64,000 nucleotides of DNA, from positions 310,001 through 374,000 of the forward strand of contig PPXM03000004.1 in the NCBI GenBank assembly GCA_003707065.3, given 5' to 3'. Positions within the stretch are counted from its first letter, which is position 1. The number at the start of each line of letters is the position of its first letter. A program made the position numbers and the translations under genes. This stretch comes from Trigonopsis variabilis (lineage: Eukaryota > Ascomycota > Trigonopsidomycetes > Trigonopsidales > Trigonopsidaceae). Positions 1-11,687 of the stretch are shown here, one piece after another. Below the pieces are notes generated by a model. The model was not told where the DNA came from. It searched no databases and was given only the letters and a program-made list of their open reading frames with translations.

Positions 1-290
1 AGCTGAGATCCTTCGATATGAAGTCCAAAATCGCATTAGAGCTCGCTGGCATTGCACAAGATGAGAGGACAAGCTTAGATTCGGAGATGGCCGGTCTGGT
101 CACGTGCCCAGCGATAAGATCGATGCGATGCTTGGGGGAACAAATGGTGAAAAGTTATTCGACGATGAGGTTCAAAATAGCCGATTGAGCCAGAAGGTGA
201 GTCGAAAAAAAAGGGAATAACAAAATCAAAGGCGGATCTGGGAAGATAGAGAGGCCGGAAAATGAGGATGACGTCCGGGGAACAAAGTAG
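1..290 (+). CDS. possible 3' end of an unidentified gene
   Basis: The left edge may hold the last exons of a plus-strand gene. One frame is open from about position 3 to 176. A second is open from about 65 to 198, ends at a good donor (GTGAGT at about 199), and could be spliced to an acceptor near 246, giving a short acidic tail that stops at the TAG at 288-290. The two frames cannot both be right without another intron, and I could not choose. No domain is recognised. On the minus strand an open frame covers 155-430 but looks like chance. Treat this as unresolved. Confidence 0.25.
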
Positions 291-500
291 GTTGCAAGGC
301 TACGTACGGTGTGACGGTTGACATTAGTTAGATGACGGCATGGCTCTCGACCCTCCAGATAACACCCTGCATGGAAAGCAAGTATAGCAACTTGCCTACC
401 GTACTCATAATGCCAAGCTTGTTCCAACAATGTAGTTGTCTGTTAGCTACGTTTGCGGGCCAGCCTTTGACTCGATTATAGAACAGTACATGATACGGGA

Positions 501-1511
501 TTATTTATTTTGCCTTTTTGCCAATAGAGCACGACCTGCCCGGCTGCCATTAGCCCGATTTAGATATTTCGAGATCCAATCACCGGTCTCCACTAGCTTT
601 TCGAGATCTACTCCGGTGTTGACTCCAGCCTGAGATAGAGAGTAAATGATATCTTCAGTAGCGACATTTCCGGTCGCTCCTTTGGCATATGGACAGCCGC
701 CTAGACCAGATACGGACGAGTCAAAGGTGGTCAATCCCATATCCATGGCCCGAATGACGTTGGCTACTCCTTGACCATAAGTGTCATGCCCGTGCCAAGC
801 AAGTTTACTTGCGTCAGTCACGGCCAGAACTTGTCGAAGCATTTTCTCGACTGTGGCTGGAGTACCAACGCCAATGGTGTCACCCAGAGACACTTCATAA
901 CAGCCCATATCCAATAACTTTTCCGTGACCGATGCGACCTTGGCAGGGTCGATACGGCCTTCATAAGGGCAGCCAATAACTGTAGAAAGATATCCGCGGA
1001 CTTTGACGCCGTTTTTCAGCGCCTCACCCACCACTGGCTTGAACCGATCCAATGACTCGGCAATAGAGCAGTTGATGTTCTTTTGGGAGAAGGCTTCCGA
1101 GGCAGCTCCAAATACTGCAACCTCCTTCGCACCATGAGCGAAAGCCTTTTGAAATCCTTTCAAGTTGGGAGCAAGAACGGGAAATGAAATTTTGGCATAG
1201 CTTGAATTAGAAGGAATCAGCTCTTTTGTCACGAAGTCCATGATCTGAGGGGCATCTGCCATCTGGGGAACCCACTTGGGAGACACGAATGCAGTTGCCT
1301 CGATTGTAGGAAGTCCAGCGTCCGCTAGCCGAGTAATTAGTTCTTTCTTGATATCTGTCGGAACAGGGTTCGGTTCGTTTTGTAGACCATCCCGAGGTCC
1401 TACCTCGACAATGGTGACCGACGGAGGAGGTGGAGGGGACTGGAAAGAAGAGGAAAAGCGGACTGACCTAACCAAGCTGGACCGAACGAAGGGCCTAATG
1501 GAGCAAGACAT
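501..1511 (-). CDS. HMGCL: hydroxymethylglutaryl-CoA lyase, mitochondrial
   Basis: This enzyme cleaves HMG-CoA to acetoacetate and acetyl-CoA, the last step of leucine breakdown in mitochondria. The uninterrupted 336-residue frame shows the family landmarks: EVGPRDGLQNE near residue 37 (substrate and metal binding Arg-Asp), the metal-binding WHGHDTYGQG motif, and the signature GLGGCPYAKGATGN with the catalytic cysteine. The first 25 residues are rich in Arg and Ser and lack acidic residues, as in a mitochondrial targeting peptide. There is no peroxisomal C-terminal tripeptide (it ends RQNK). The length fits the family. It is divergent to the histidine-phosphatase gene and shares a 0.5-kb upstream region with it. 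Confidence 0.95.
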   Translation of the reverse strand: MSCSIRPFVRSSLVRSVRFSSSFQSPPPPPSVTIVEVGPRDGLQNEPNPVPTDIKKELITRLADAGLPTIEATAFVSPKWVPQMADAPQIMDFVTKELIPSNSSYAKISFPVLAPNLKGFQKAFAHGAKEVAVFGAASEAFSQKNINCSIAESLDRFKPVVGEALKNGVKVRGYLSTVIGCPYEGRIDPAKVASVTEKLLDMGCYEVSLGDTIGVGTPATVEKMLRQVLAVTDASKLAWHGHDTYGQGVANVIRAMDMGLTTFDSSVSGLGGCPYAKGATGNVATEDIIYSLSQAGVNTGVDLEKLVETGDWISKYLNRANGSRAGRALLAKRQNK

Positions 1512-2010
1512 GGTACAAAGTGTAAAGAACGAGGTAAGAAAAGATTACTTGGTCAACATTTATCCTCGTTGTGGGGTAGCGGGAACCACCTCGATACCGA
1601 TTGCGGGGGACGGGTCCTTTGTCGGAGTCACTGGATTGTGTCCGCATCAGTAGGCTTGCTTAGCAAACATCAACAAATATCACCCAAATATCCATCTTTC
1701 ATTTCATATAGTGTTCTACGAGGCTACTTTTCACGATCTAGGTTGACGGCTTCTACAGACTAGTGGTAATCGGGTGTATCTGATTCGATTCTGCTAGGCT
1801 TGATCACGTGCAGGATTTTGAAGAATGGGGCTCGGCTAGACAGCTCTTGCTAGTCATTTACTCTGGAAATGATTTTAAGCCCGGTTTTGGTTATGATGTA
1901 AGGTCAGTCTTAAAGGTTTTGGTACCTGGATGTAAGCCATCGTGACCGAAACATAACTTGTATCGAATCTGGCTCAATCAGTTGAGTTTGTAACAGCAGG
2001 ACTTACGATT
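1512..2010. promoter_or_regulatory. divergent promoter region, HMG-CoA lyase / histidine phosphatase
   Basis: About 500 bases lie between two divergently transcribed genes. It contains a TCACGTG E-box-like palindrome (CACGTG at 1805-1810) but no convincing open frame. The short plus-strand frames here do not resemble known proteins. Confidence 0.5.
1805..1810. promoter_or_regulatory. CACGTG E-box in the divergent HMGCL promoter
   Basis: Perfect palindrome with a TCACGTGC context, about 200 bases upstream of the phosphatase ATG and 290 upstream of the HMG-CoA lyase ATG. No binding evidence. Confidence 0.35.
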
Positions 2011-3231
2011 ATGGGCCGACCACGGGTAAGAAGATAAGATATCAAGTGAGGCTGACTCACTTTTAGCTTATTGTATTGGTTCGTCATGGTGAATCCGAAG
2101 GAAACTGTATGTGCTTGTTTCGAAAACAGGGAGCTGACTTACTGAGGCGATAAATCGGTGAATCGATATATTCCCAACCACAAGATTCCGTTGACCGAGA
2201 AAGGCAGACGTCAAGTGAGTGCTAGAACTTGCTGGAGGAACGGGCTCAAGATGTGATGCATCGTGTTGTGTCAGCGGTTCGTTTCGAACTGAGACTAATG
2301 TCAGGCAAGAGAGGCAGGAACTCGGCTGGCCGGGCTCCTCAAACCCACTGACGACGTTCTATTATATTCTTCACCTTACCGTAGAGCTAGAGAGACGACC
2401 AAAGGACTGATTGAAGGTATCAAAGACTCTCATCGGTTCATTGTCTACGAAGAACCCCGGCTGAGGGAACAAGACTTTGGAAATTTCCAGTTCGATGAAG
2501 CGGAAATGGCTCGCATTTGGAAAGAACGAGCTTGCTATGGTCATTTGTATGTTTAGTACTGACTCTTACTGACACTATAAGCTTTTACAGAATCCCTAAT
2601 GGAGAGTCTGCCGCCGATGTGTACGATCGGATAGCCGGATTTTTAGAGACGCTATTTCGTCAGTTCCAGGATGTGAGTTTGTTCTTTTTAGTTGCATTTC
2701 TGTGCTAATATATTTAGGATTCTTTCCCTTCGGTGCTTGTTCTGGTCACCCATGGCGTTCTTATCAGAGTCTTCTTAATGAAATGTTGGTACCTTGTTCT
2801 TGCCGTCTGACTGACCATTAGGGTATCGCTGGACCGTCGAAAGGTTTGAATCACTGCAGAATGTTCACCACTGCGAATTCATTCTTATGGAGAAAGAAGA
2901 GGTCACCAAAAAGTATCTACTACTGAATAAGATGCGGACCTGGCCTGATCATGACAAAGAGCCCCAGTGTGCCCATTCCGACCATTTCCCCAACTCTTCT
3001 CCTTTTACACTCAAGACACACGACCTGTCATCGCTGGCGCTTACCAATACGAGCCTCGAAGCTTTACCTCTAAATTCTGCTTCTTCTAATGATCACAGTA
3101 CTTCAGACACCACTCTGGTTTCCAAGGATAAGACTTTGCCAAAGTCAGCATTGCCTCGTAAAGGCGTCTTTGACGGCTCTAAGCGAGCGCTCTCGATGGA
3201 CGATTATCGGAATCTGACTTCAGGTGAGTAA
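2011..3231 (+). CDS. phosphoglycerate-mutase-like histidine phosphatase (seven exons)
   Basis: This is a histidine-phosphatase superfamily protein of the fungal/plant phosphoglycerate-mutase-like group; the substrate is unknown. I infer exons 2011-2025, 2067-2106, 2147-2214, 2305-2546, 2582-2672, 2718-2784 and 2822-3231, giving 310 residues. Splicing joins the catalytic motif VLVRHGESEGNCDKSVNR (the His and Arg of the RHG box), then SSPYRRARETTKGL, a mid-protein RIPNGESAADVYDR block, and the second catalytic histidine in VLVTHGVLIRVFLM. The last ~100 residues are Ser/Thr-rich and unconserved. The stop at 3229-3231 lies inside a donor-like sequence (GTGAGTAA). An alternative splice to an acceptor near 3322 would add about 18 residues, so the C-terminus is uncertain. 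Introns are as short as 35 bases. Confidence 0.85.
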
Positions 3232-3613
3232 CAGAATGTGATAGCATGTAATATTATCTGGTCTGTCTTATTTTCCATTGGGCTTGTATTGTACCTGAGC
3301 ACCTCCGTAACCATGACCCAGGTCTTCGCACTAGACAGAGGATCAAAGTGTACATTATGGACTGTTCATCTGAGCTGCTTTCTTTATATATATAGTGACG
3401 TTCCCAGTGTGTCGATGAGGTAGGTATATTGATTGACCTCCTTTCGTTACCAGGCCCGAGTCCCATTACTGTAAATCTCACACTACAAGATACATCACAA
3501 CTCTTCGAGTACCCCTGAGACTAGTTCCCACACAGCTTCTGGCTAACTTGCAAACACTCAGATTCCATCCCTGAGGTGCCTTGCCAGTTCCTTTACGCTG
3601 GCATTACCAAGCG
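3232..3613. other. intergenic stretch before the PRKRIP1-like gene
   Basis: About 380 bases between two co-directional genes. It holds the 3' untranslated part of the phosphatase gene (or its alternative last exon) and the promoter of the next gene. I see no further feature. Confidence 0.4.
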
Positions 3614-4180
3614 ATGGAGAAACATCCTCATCCTCAACCTCGTCCAAAAACTAAATCTAACCCGCTGAAAAATGATATCGAACGGTTACTTGCAAAACCC
3701 ACGCAAGAAATTGAAATTCCTCCGAGTTTGGCTCAGCGAGAGGCACATCTTCTCGCAAAATTAGTACCAGATGTTCCTGATGTGAAGGCTAACGTGGCTG
3801 GATCATCTTCTGGCGCGGGATCAGGAGATTTCCATACCTTTGCCCACTCGAAACGTCGAGAAGAGCTACGAATGGGTATGTACGAAGAAAAGGAACGGCG
3901 ATTACGGGAAAAGGAAGCCTTCGAGACTAAGAGACTACAAATGGCTCTCCATGATCAGTCAAAGACCGACAAGAAACGTCTTAAGAGAATGAAGAGAAAG
4001 AAGACCAAGATGAATCCCAATGGGGGTACATTGGAACACTCTAGTGGCAACACGAGCAGCAGTGTCTCAAACGGCGAGAGCAGTAAAGACCAAGAGAATA
4101 AGAATCAGCGCCCTGAAGAAGTAGAATCTCATAGGAGAGCTAAAGAAGAGGGAATAATTACAGTAGTGGAAGACGATTGA
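3614..4180 (+). CDS. PRKRIP1: PRKRIP1-like splicing-associated protein (DUF1168)
   Basis: This 188-residue protein matches the DUF1168/PRKRIP1 family. In animals the family member is a double-stranded-RNA-binding protein and a component of the catalytic-step spliceosome. The diagnostic block is GSSSGAGSGDFHTF followed by a basic helix with AHSKRREELRMGMYEEKERR. Upstream is the family's 'IERLLAKPTQEIEIP' segment (I-P core), and downstream a Lys/Arg-rich helix. The C-terminal third is hydrophilic and low in complexity. I chose the ATG at 3614 rather than 3581 because homologues begin just before the basic segment; the extra 11 residues of the longer frame add nothing recognisable. No intron is needed. 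A nuclear location is inferred from the family. Confidence 0.8.
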   Translation: MEKHPHPQPRPKTKSNPLKNDIERLLAKPTQEIEIPPSLAQREAHLLAKLVPDVPDVKANVAGSSSGAGSGDFHTFAHSKRREELRMGMYEEKERRLREKEAFETKRLQMALHDQSKTDKKRLKRMKRKKTKMNPNGGTLEHSSGNTSSSVSNGESSKDQENKNQRPEEVESHRRAKEEGIITVVEDD

Positions 4181-4336
4181 CGGACCAATGGGATGGCTCT
4201 GAGTCTACGCGAGGAACTAAAATAGGCGTGAATTATGTACGATAGAATAAACCATACGGATGTACAACCACATGATGGTATATAATATTAGACTGATACA
4301 AGTTTTCGAGTGTGTACTCCAAGCCTTTCTAATTCT

Positions 4337-6316
4337 TTATAACTCATCAGTACATTGACACATAGTGGCGTCCATCGAATTTCCCGGACAGAGTCTGGTG
4401 ATGATGGGATTGCTGCAACCTGTGATAGCCATCCAACTGCGTTCAACGCAGCGATCAAGGTATATACGAGCAGAAATAGCTCCATGCCCGGGGATGTCTT
4501 GTATATCTTTCATTCTATTTGGATTTTCCAGCAAGCGTAGAAGTCCAACCCATCCCTCGTAGGGCACTGATTGGATTCGGCTTCCAGAAAGTAAGAACTG
4601 ATTGCCACTACAGATCACAATTGTCGGTGCCACCACGGGGAACTGCCGAGTAAGAGCAGCCAACTGTGGTACTGCCGAGTATTCGCCTTCAGTAAACGGA
4701 TCTTGACACGATGCTGTCTCACATTCTCGATAGTTACCACTCAGGTCTAGAACACCCGTGTTTGGATGAAAGAGAGAAGAAAGACGAGTGGTAAAGAGCT
4801 TGCGATTAACAAACGCGGTAGTTGAAAAGAGAACGTGAGCAGGAAGGTTATAGTAGTGATCCACAATGTAGCGGACAAAAGCTTCCGAGACTGACTTTAC
4901 CGGCTGTTCAGTTATATGAACACCAGAGACATCAGAACCCAGGGCTCGAATAGGGATATCGGAGATTGAGGGGTGAGTGTTAGCGTCGGTGAGGATGTGA
5001 TAAGATACTTTATGGTGCTCCTGCGTGAGGATCTGGGTCATATCGGAAACGAATTCAGCCAGATTGGAACCAAAAGCATTTGAAGGAACAAAGAGACAAA
5101 CCTCCACGGATCCGTCTCGAACGGAAGAAGCTTGTTTGGCGTTGGAGCGCCCAGAAGTGAATGCAACGCCGGCATTTTTAGTTCCACTTCTGGGCTGCGC
5201 TAAAAAAGACATCAGAGCAAAGACTGCAACAATTAACAGTAATGCTTTTCGCCTATTGCGAGGATCGTTCAACCGTAAGTTGGTCAAGGCGTCGTGGATT
5301 TGTTGGTAGCCGAGCTTGTAATAAACTAGACCTGACAATGCAATACCATAGCCGAAGAACTGGGTCATGGTGACTGGAGAGCCCCAAATGACCATGGAGA
5401 AGGCGACGAGAAGGATATCCTTGAGGACACCGCAAAGGGTAAGCACCAAGCTAGAAGTTTTTCCAATGAGGAGGACGGAAGCCACGTTTAATAGAAAGGC
5501 AACACAAGCATTGACCAACAGGATTCCATAGCCGACTCGAGCAAAATCTGCCGCCGTGATGACGGGAAGCTCGACAAAGATAAAGGTGACCGAAAGAAAG
5601 AGAGCGCATACAGGAGCAAAAAAATATAAAGAGACCAGAGGGTTCATTTTGAAATTTGGTCCATTTAGCAATTGTCCCATCAAGGCCAATCTACCAGCCT
5701 CGACCACAATGGCAGATCCCTGGATCATAAAGCCAATCCAGGAAAAGGCCAACTCTCCATAAGAAGCAATCATGATACCAAACACGATAACGCAGACTTT
5801 CAACAGAACCTGGAGGTTGAATTTCTCAGTGCGCAAGGCATAAGAATAAAGGAGGACAGCCACGGGCATAGTAGCCTTAAGCATCTGGATGAACGATACC
5901 GAAAGGTAGATGTATGCCTTATTATTAAGAACCAAAGACAAGGAATAAAAGACGCCAATTGGAGCGATTGCTCGGCCATAGAGAGCTGGGGTCATGTTGA
6001 TTCGATGTCGATCATCTAGCCAATCCGTGGTTCGAGCCATGATCTGGGTGATAATAGTAGCAAAGGTCATGTGCCAAGCAGTCAAGAAGATTGGGAACTT
6101 GAAATTCGCAGAAGACAAGACATATTTATTAAATAAGATGACCGATCCGGAGGAAATGATCCATCCAGCTACATAAACGGCCGAAGGGATAGATCGAGGA
6201 GACGAGACAATCGAAGTGGCCGTGGCAGGAGGAGGAGGAACATCCGTTGAAGGACCAGAACTCATGTCCTCCATAGGAATTGCAGTATCTCCGGCAGGCA
6301 CCTTATCAGAACTCAT
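4337..6316 (-). CDS. nucleotide-sugar/triose-phosphate transporter fused to a DUF3431-like luminal domain
   Basis: A single 659-residue frame contains two modules. Residues ~48-345 form a drug/metabolite-superfamily TPT transporter with about ten helices; diagnostic blocks are SSGSVILFNKYVL, FIQMLKATMPVAVLL and GKTSSLVLTLCGVLKDILL. An extra hydrophobic helix (RRKALLLIVAVFALMSFLAQ, about 357-376) follows. The remaining ~280 residues are hydrophilic and resemble DUF3431 of fungi, with a block around AFVRYIVDHYYNLPAHVLF and a later QFLLSGSRIQSVPYEGW. If the TPT core has the usual even number of helices with both ends cytosolic, the extra helix would place this domain in the Golgi/ER lumen. The substrate is unknown, but the gene is head-to-head with UDP-galactopyranose mutase, suggesting UDP-galactofuranose. 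The transporter call is strong and the DUF3431 call moderate. Confidence 0.85.
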   Translation of the reverse strand: MSSDKVPAGDTAIPMEDMSSGPSTDVPPPPATATSIVSSPRSIPSAVYVAGWIISSGSVILFNKYVLSSANFKFPIFLTAWHMTFATIITQIMARTTDWLDDRHRINMTPALYGRAIAPIGVFYSLSLVLNNKAYIYLSVSFIQMLKATMPVAVLLYSYALRTEKFNLQVLLKVCVIVFGIMIASYGELAFSWIGFMIQGSAIVVEAGRLALMGQLLNGPNFKMNPLVSLYFFAPVCALFLSVTFIFVELPVITAADFARVGYGILLVNACVAFLLNVASVLLIGKTSSLVLTLCGVLKDILLVAFSMVIWGSPVTMTQFFGYGIALSGLVYYKLGYQQIHDALTNLRLNDPRNRRKALLLIVAVFALMSFLAQPRSGTKNAGVAFTSGRSNAKQASSVRDGSVEVCLFVPSNAFGSNLAEFVSDMTQILTQEHHKVSYHILTDANTHPSISDIPIRALGSDVSGVHITEQPVKSVSEAFVRYIVDHYYNLPAHVLFSTTAFVNRKLFTTRLSSLFHPNTGVLDLSGNYRECETASCQDPFTEGEYSAVPQLAALTRQFPVVAPTIVICSGNQFLLSGSRIQSVPYEGWVGLLRLLENPNRMKDIQDIPGHGAISARIYLDRCVERSWMAITGCSNPIITRLCPGNSMDATMCQCTDEL

Positions 6317-9054
<2,738 letters not shown>

Positions 9055-9312
9055 AGACATCGCCGGACGATGGAGCCTTGTCATTAGAAATCATATAGAT
9101 CATCTTGGATGCTACGTAGGTCAGCGCTATGGTCTGGCTGTCTACGCTTGAACTCAGAAACCGTCTACTTGTACAATGCAACGAGCCTGGCCCGCTAGAA
9201 AGACCGAATATAACACCTCCAAATCCATTAATCCCAAAACCAATGCAGAAGCCTTCAACACCGTATCGTCCAAAGCGGGTATTTAGTTGTTATCTTTTCT
9301 AGTTCGTGCTAC

Positions 9313-10653
9313 TCATCTGTCCTTTGAAGGGGACTTTTTCTTCATGGGAGAGGATGCTCCAGGCCTAGAGTAAGGCTCGGCCTTTGCTCTTGCATGAATA
9401 GAAGCCTCGCTGCGATGGCGAGCATGTCCGCCACGGCGCGGGGACGAGGCCCGAGAAATGTTTGCAGAGGGAGTTAGGCCTGCCTCCGACTCGGTCGGGC
9501 TTGCTGGCTCATTCATTGCCTCCATTTTGACGTCTCCTGGACTAGGAGATGAAGGCCTATCGGGAGGAAACTTATATTGACGGGGAACCTGCTGGCCTGA
9601 AGGAGTCTTATTTTCGGCCTTCGAAGGACTCGGGTGCCAATGATGGAATTGTAGTTTGCCCTCGGGCTGAAGCCTTGCAGGACTAGCTGTAGTCGAAGAA
9701 CCACTAGGGCGAGCGAGGGGGCCTTCAGCCCCGGCTTCTTGGAATGTGACCGTACTAACGCCTTGTCTTTCATTTCTCGCAGCTGACGATTTTGGAGATG
9801 GTCCGTAATAAAAAGGGATTCCTCGCTGTTGAGCCAATTGGTCGGACTCAAGTGCGGTTGTAGAGAACGAATGACGATGGTGCTGTTGGGGCGAAGTAGA
9901 AGGGGTACCATTAATTGGGAAGGTAAACTGATTAGGAGCACGAGAAGACTGCAAAGGGGGCTGAGCGCGTAACCGATGAGGATCAGGTTCAGGTTGGAGC
10001 TGGATATTTTGAGCAATCGGGCTATAAGCTTGAGGAGTCGCAGACGCAGCCGTGGTAGGAGGCTGCGAAGGAGGGGCAGGAACAGAAGAAGGATGGCGAG
10101 GATGCTGTTGAGATAAAATTTGATTGATTTGAGCAGAAGAGCCGGAGAATAGGGTCGGAATTAGGTCGGCCGGGATATTAGCTTGGACGGCGGCGTGAAG
10201 CAAATCCAAGTCTCTGCGACGCAAATCACATCGATAAGCTTGCTGTCTAGTCCTCTCTTCCTCAGTTTTCCTTTTCTCTTGCTCAATGCGGAGATTTAAG
10301 ACGGCTTTCAGCGTGTCTTGAGACCAATGATGCGATAACGGAAGTCCTAAAAGAGCACCAATGGCTTCAATTTCTGGATCATCCATTGTCCCTTCAGCTG
10401 TAGGATGGGGTGATCTGATAATAGCTGGTTCTTGTAGAACTTTATGAGGAGGAGATTTAAGCCCACCTTCTGAAGAGATGGAATGCTGTCGCGAACTGAG
10501 AGCCGAATGTTTTTCTAACGGCTCATCCATCATTTGTTTTTTATCAGACTCGCTTCCTCGATCGCGTTTGCCCTGCTCCGGATGGGTCTCTGTAGAGGAT
10601 GACGAGATGACATTGGCTAGAGACATCGCATGAGAGACATTAGCTTCAGCCAT
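9313..10653 (-). CDS. conserved low-complexity fungal protein, function unknown
   Basis: An uninterrupted 446-residue protein that I do not recognise. It is dominated by Ser, Pro and Gln and is probably mostly disordered. The only part that looks folded is residues ~90-175: a DDPEIEAIGALLGLP segment, then a highly charged helix (KRKTEEERTRQQAYRCDLRR) and an amphipathic stretch DLLHAAVQANIPADLIPTLF. The C-terminus is basic (PMKKKSPSKDR), which may serve as a nuclear-localisation or acidic-surface-binding tail. The architecture would suit a transcription or chromatin cofactor, but that is inference only. It is convergent with UDP-galactopyranose mutase, and its own upstream region is more than 1 kb long. 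Confidence 0.7.
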   Translation of the reverse strand: MAEANVSHAMSLANVISSSSTETHPEQGKRDRGSESDKKQMMDEPLEKHSALSSRQHSISSEGGLKSPPHKVLQEPAIIRSPHPTAEGTMDDPEIEAIGALLGLPLSHHWSQDTLKAVLNLRIEQEKRKTEEERTRQQAYRCDLRRRDLDLLHAAVQANIPADLIPTLFSGSSAQINQILSQQHPRHPSSVPAPPSQPPTTAASATPQAYSPIAQNIQLQPEPDPHRLRAQPPLQSSRAPNQFTFPINGTPSTSPQQHHRHSFSTTALESDQLAQQRGIPFYYGPSPKSSAARNERQGVSTVTFQEAGAEGPLARPSGSSTTASPARLQPEGKLQFHHWHPSPSKAENKTPSGQQVPRQYKFPPDRPSSPSPGDVKMEAMNEPASPTESEAGLTPSANISRASSPRRGGHARHRSEASIHARAKAEPYSRPGASSPMKKKSPSKDR

Positions 10654-11687
10654 GATCTCAATAATCTCCCTTGCCTAGCCTGTTGTGAATCAAGTTAGAT
10701 TATTATTTAGATCCAATTTCCTCAACGTTAAAGATTAATTCAATTCTTCCCAATGATGCGATTAAGACCACTACCGCCCACCAAAAAACCAACCCTGAAG
10801 AAGCAATAAAGAAACAACGAATAAAGAAAAGAAAACAAATCCAATGGCAATTAGCCAAGAACCGGGCTGACCAGTGAATTCACGACAAACTGGAACTCAA
10901 TCAATGTCAATTATCGCCCAAAGCTTCAATTTAGGGGACTCCCGTCCAAGGGGTGGGAAGGGGTGAGAAGGTCTGGGGAGGGGACGACCGAAACCGACAG
11001 ACCAGCTTACCAAGGGATGGAGGCCAGGAAATCAAAAAGAGTAAGAGGACAGAGCGCCGGACTATTAGAAGGTAAGATCCGGCGATACTAGTCTATAAGG
11101 CTCCACGGCCCAGCTATATTACAGATTACGCCCGGATAAGGCAAAATTTTGTAAATTGGTTTCTTGGTGGCATTCCCTCTCTGCCTAATGTGGTAACGCC
11201 GGTCGAGACAGCCTAATAAGCCTCCAACCATGGACTGCTTTGTCTATTTCCACGGCTCCTAACTGAGGTCATTGTGGCCTAAGTTCTACTTGGCGCTACG
11301 CTGTGTCTTTTTGTCGGGATGATCATACTGGTACTTCTTGATGAACCCCTAGCTATCAAACAACAAAGATGACGATCTTGGGTGAGTCGTGATCGGACTC
11401 GACAAGAGAGAATGAACAAGTCCCCTGAAAAGTCCAGGCGGCGCGAGGTTGCTTCCCTTGCTCGTTTTAGCATGTTCTCCTGACTTTATTTCCTGATCCA
11501 GTAAGCCGGTTTTGGCCTCATGGCATCCCTGGCTTCCCAATTAGGAAACCTCCCTTGTCCTCTTCCTCCCTTTCTTTGCTCCTTCCTCTTTTCTGCTGTG
11601 CTTACGCCGTGCTCGTGTTCTCACGCAGGAATGATCTTCAATTCCTATTCGCTTTGATCATCCAGTCCATTTCTCAGCCCCGTCACA
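10654..11687. promoter_or_regulatory. 1-kb upstream region of the low-complexity protein gene
   Basis: No convincing gene lies here. It should contain the promoter and 5' leader of the minus-strand gene ending at 9313 and the 3' leader of the CaaX/Sel1 gene. The clearest element is a G-rich tract at 10934-10983, listed separately. Open frames near 11279-11540 overlap each other on one strand and look spurious. Confidence 0.4.
10934..10983 (+). promoter_or_regulatory. G-rich tract with quadruplex potential
   Basis: In 50 bases there are six runs of three or four G (10934-10937, 10950-10953, 10955-10957, 10960-10963, 10975-10978, 10980-10983), all on the plus strand. Three are separated by loops of one and two bases and the fourth by 11. 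The surrounding region is not especially GC-rich, so the tract stands out. It lies about 280-330 bases upstream of the minus-strand start codon at 10653, with the G strand as template. Confidence 0.5.

Noticed and set aside
155-430. 91-codon open frame on the minus strand
   Set aside because: No domain or plausible composition, and it overlaps a possible plus-strand exon. Splicing attempts gave nothing recognisable.
1960-1992. GGCTCAATCAGTTGAG, resembling a tRNA A box
   Set aside because: No B box downstream; the sequence runs into the histidine-phosphatase first exon.
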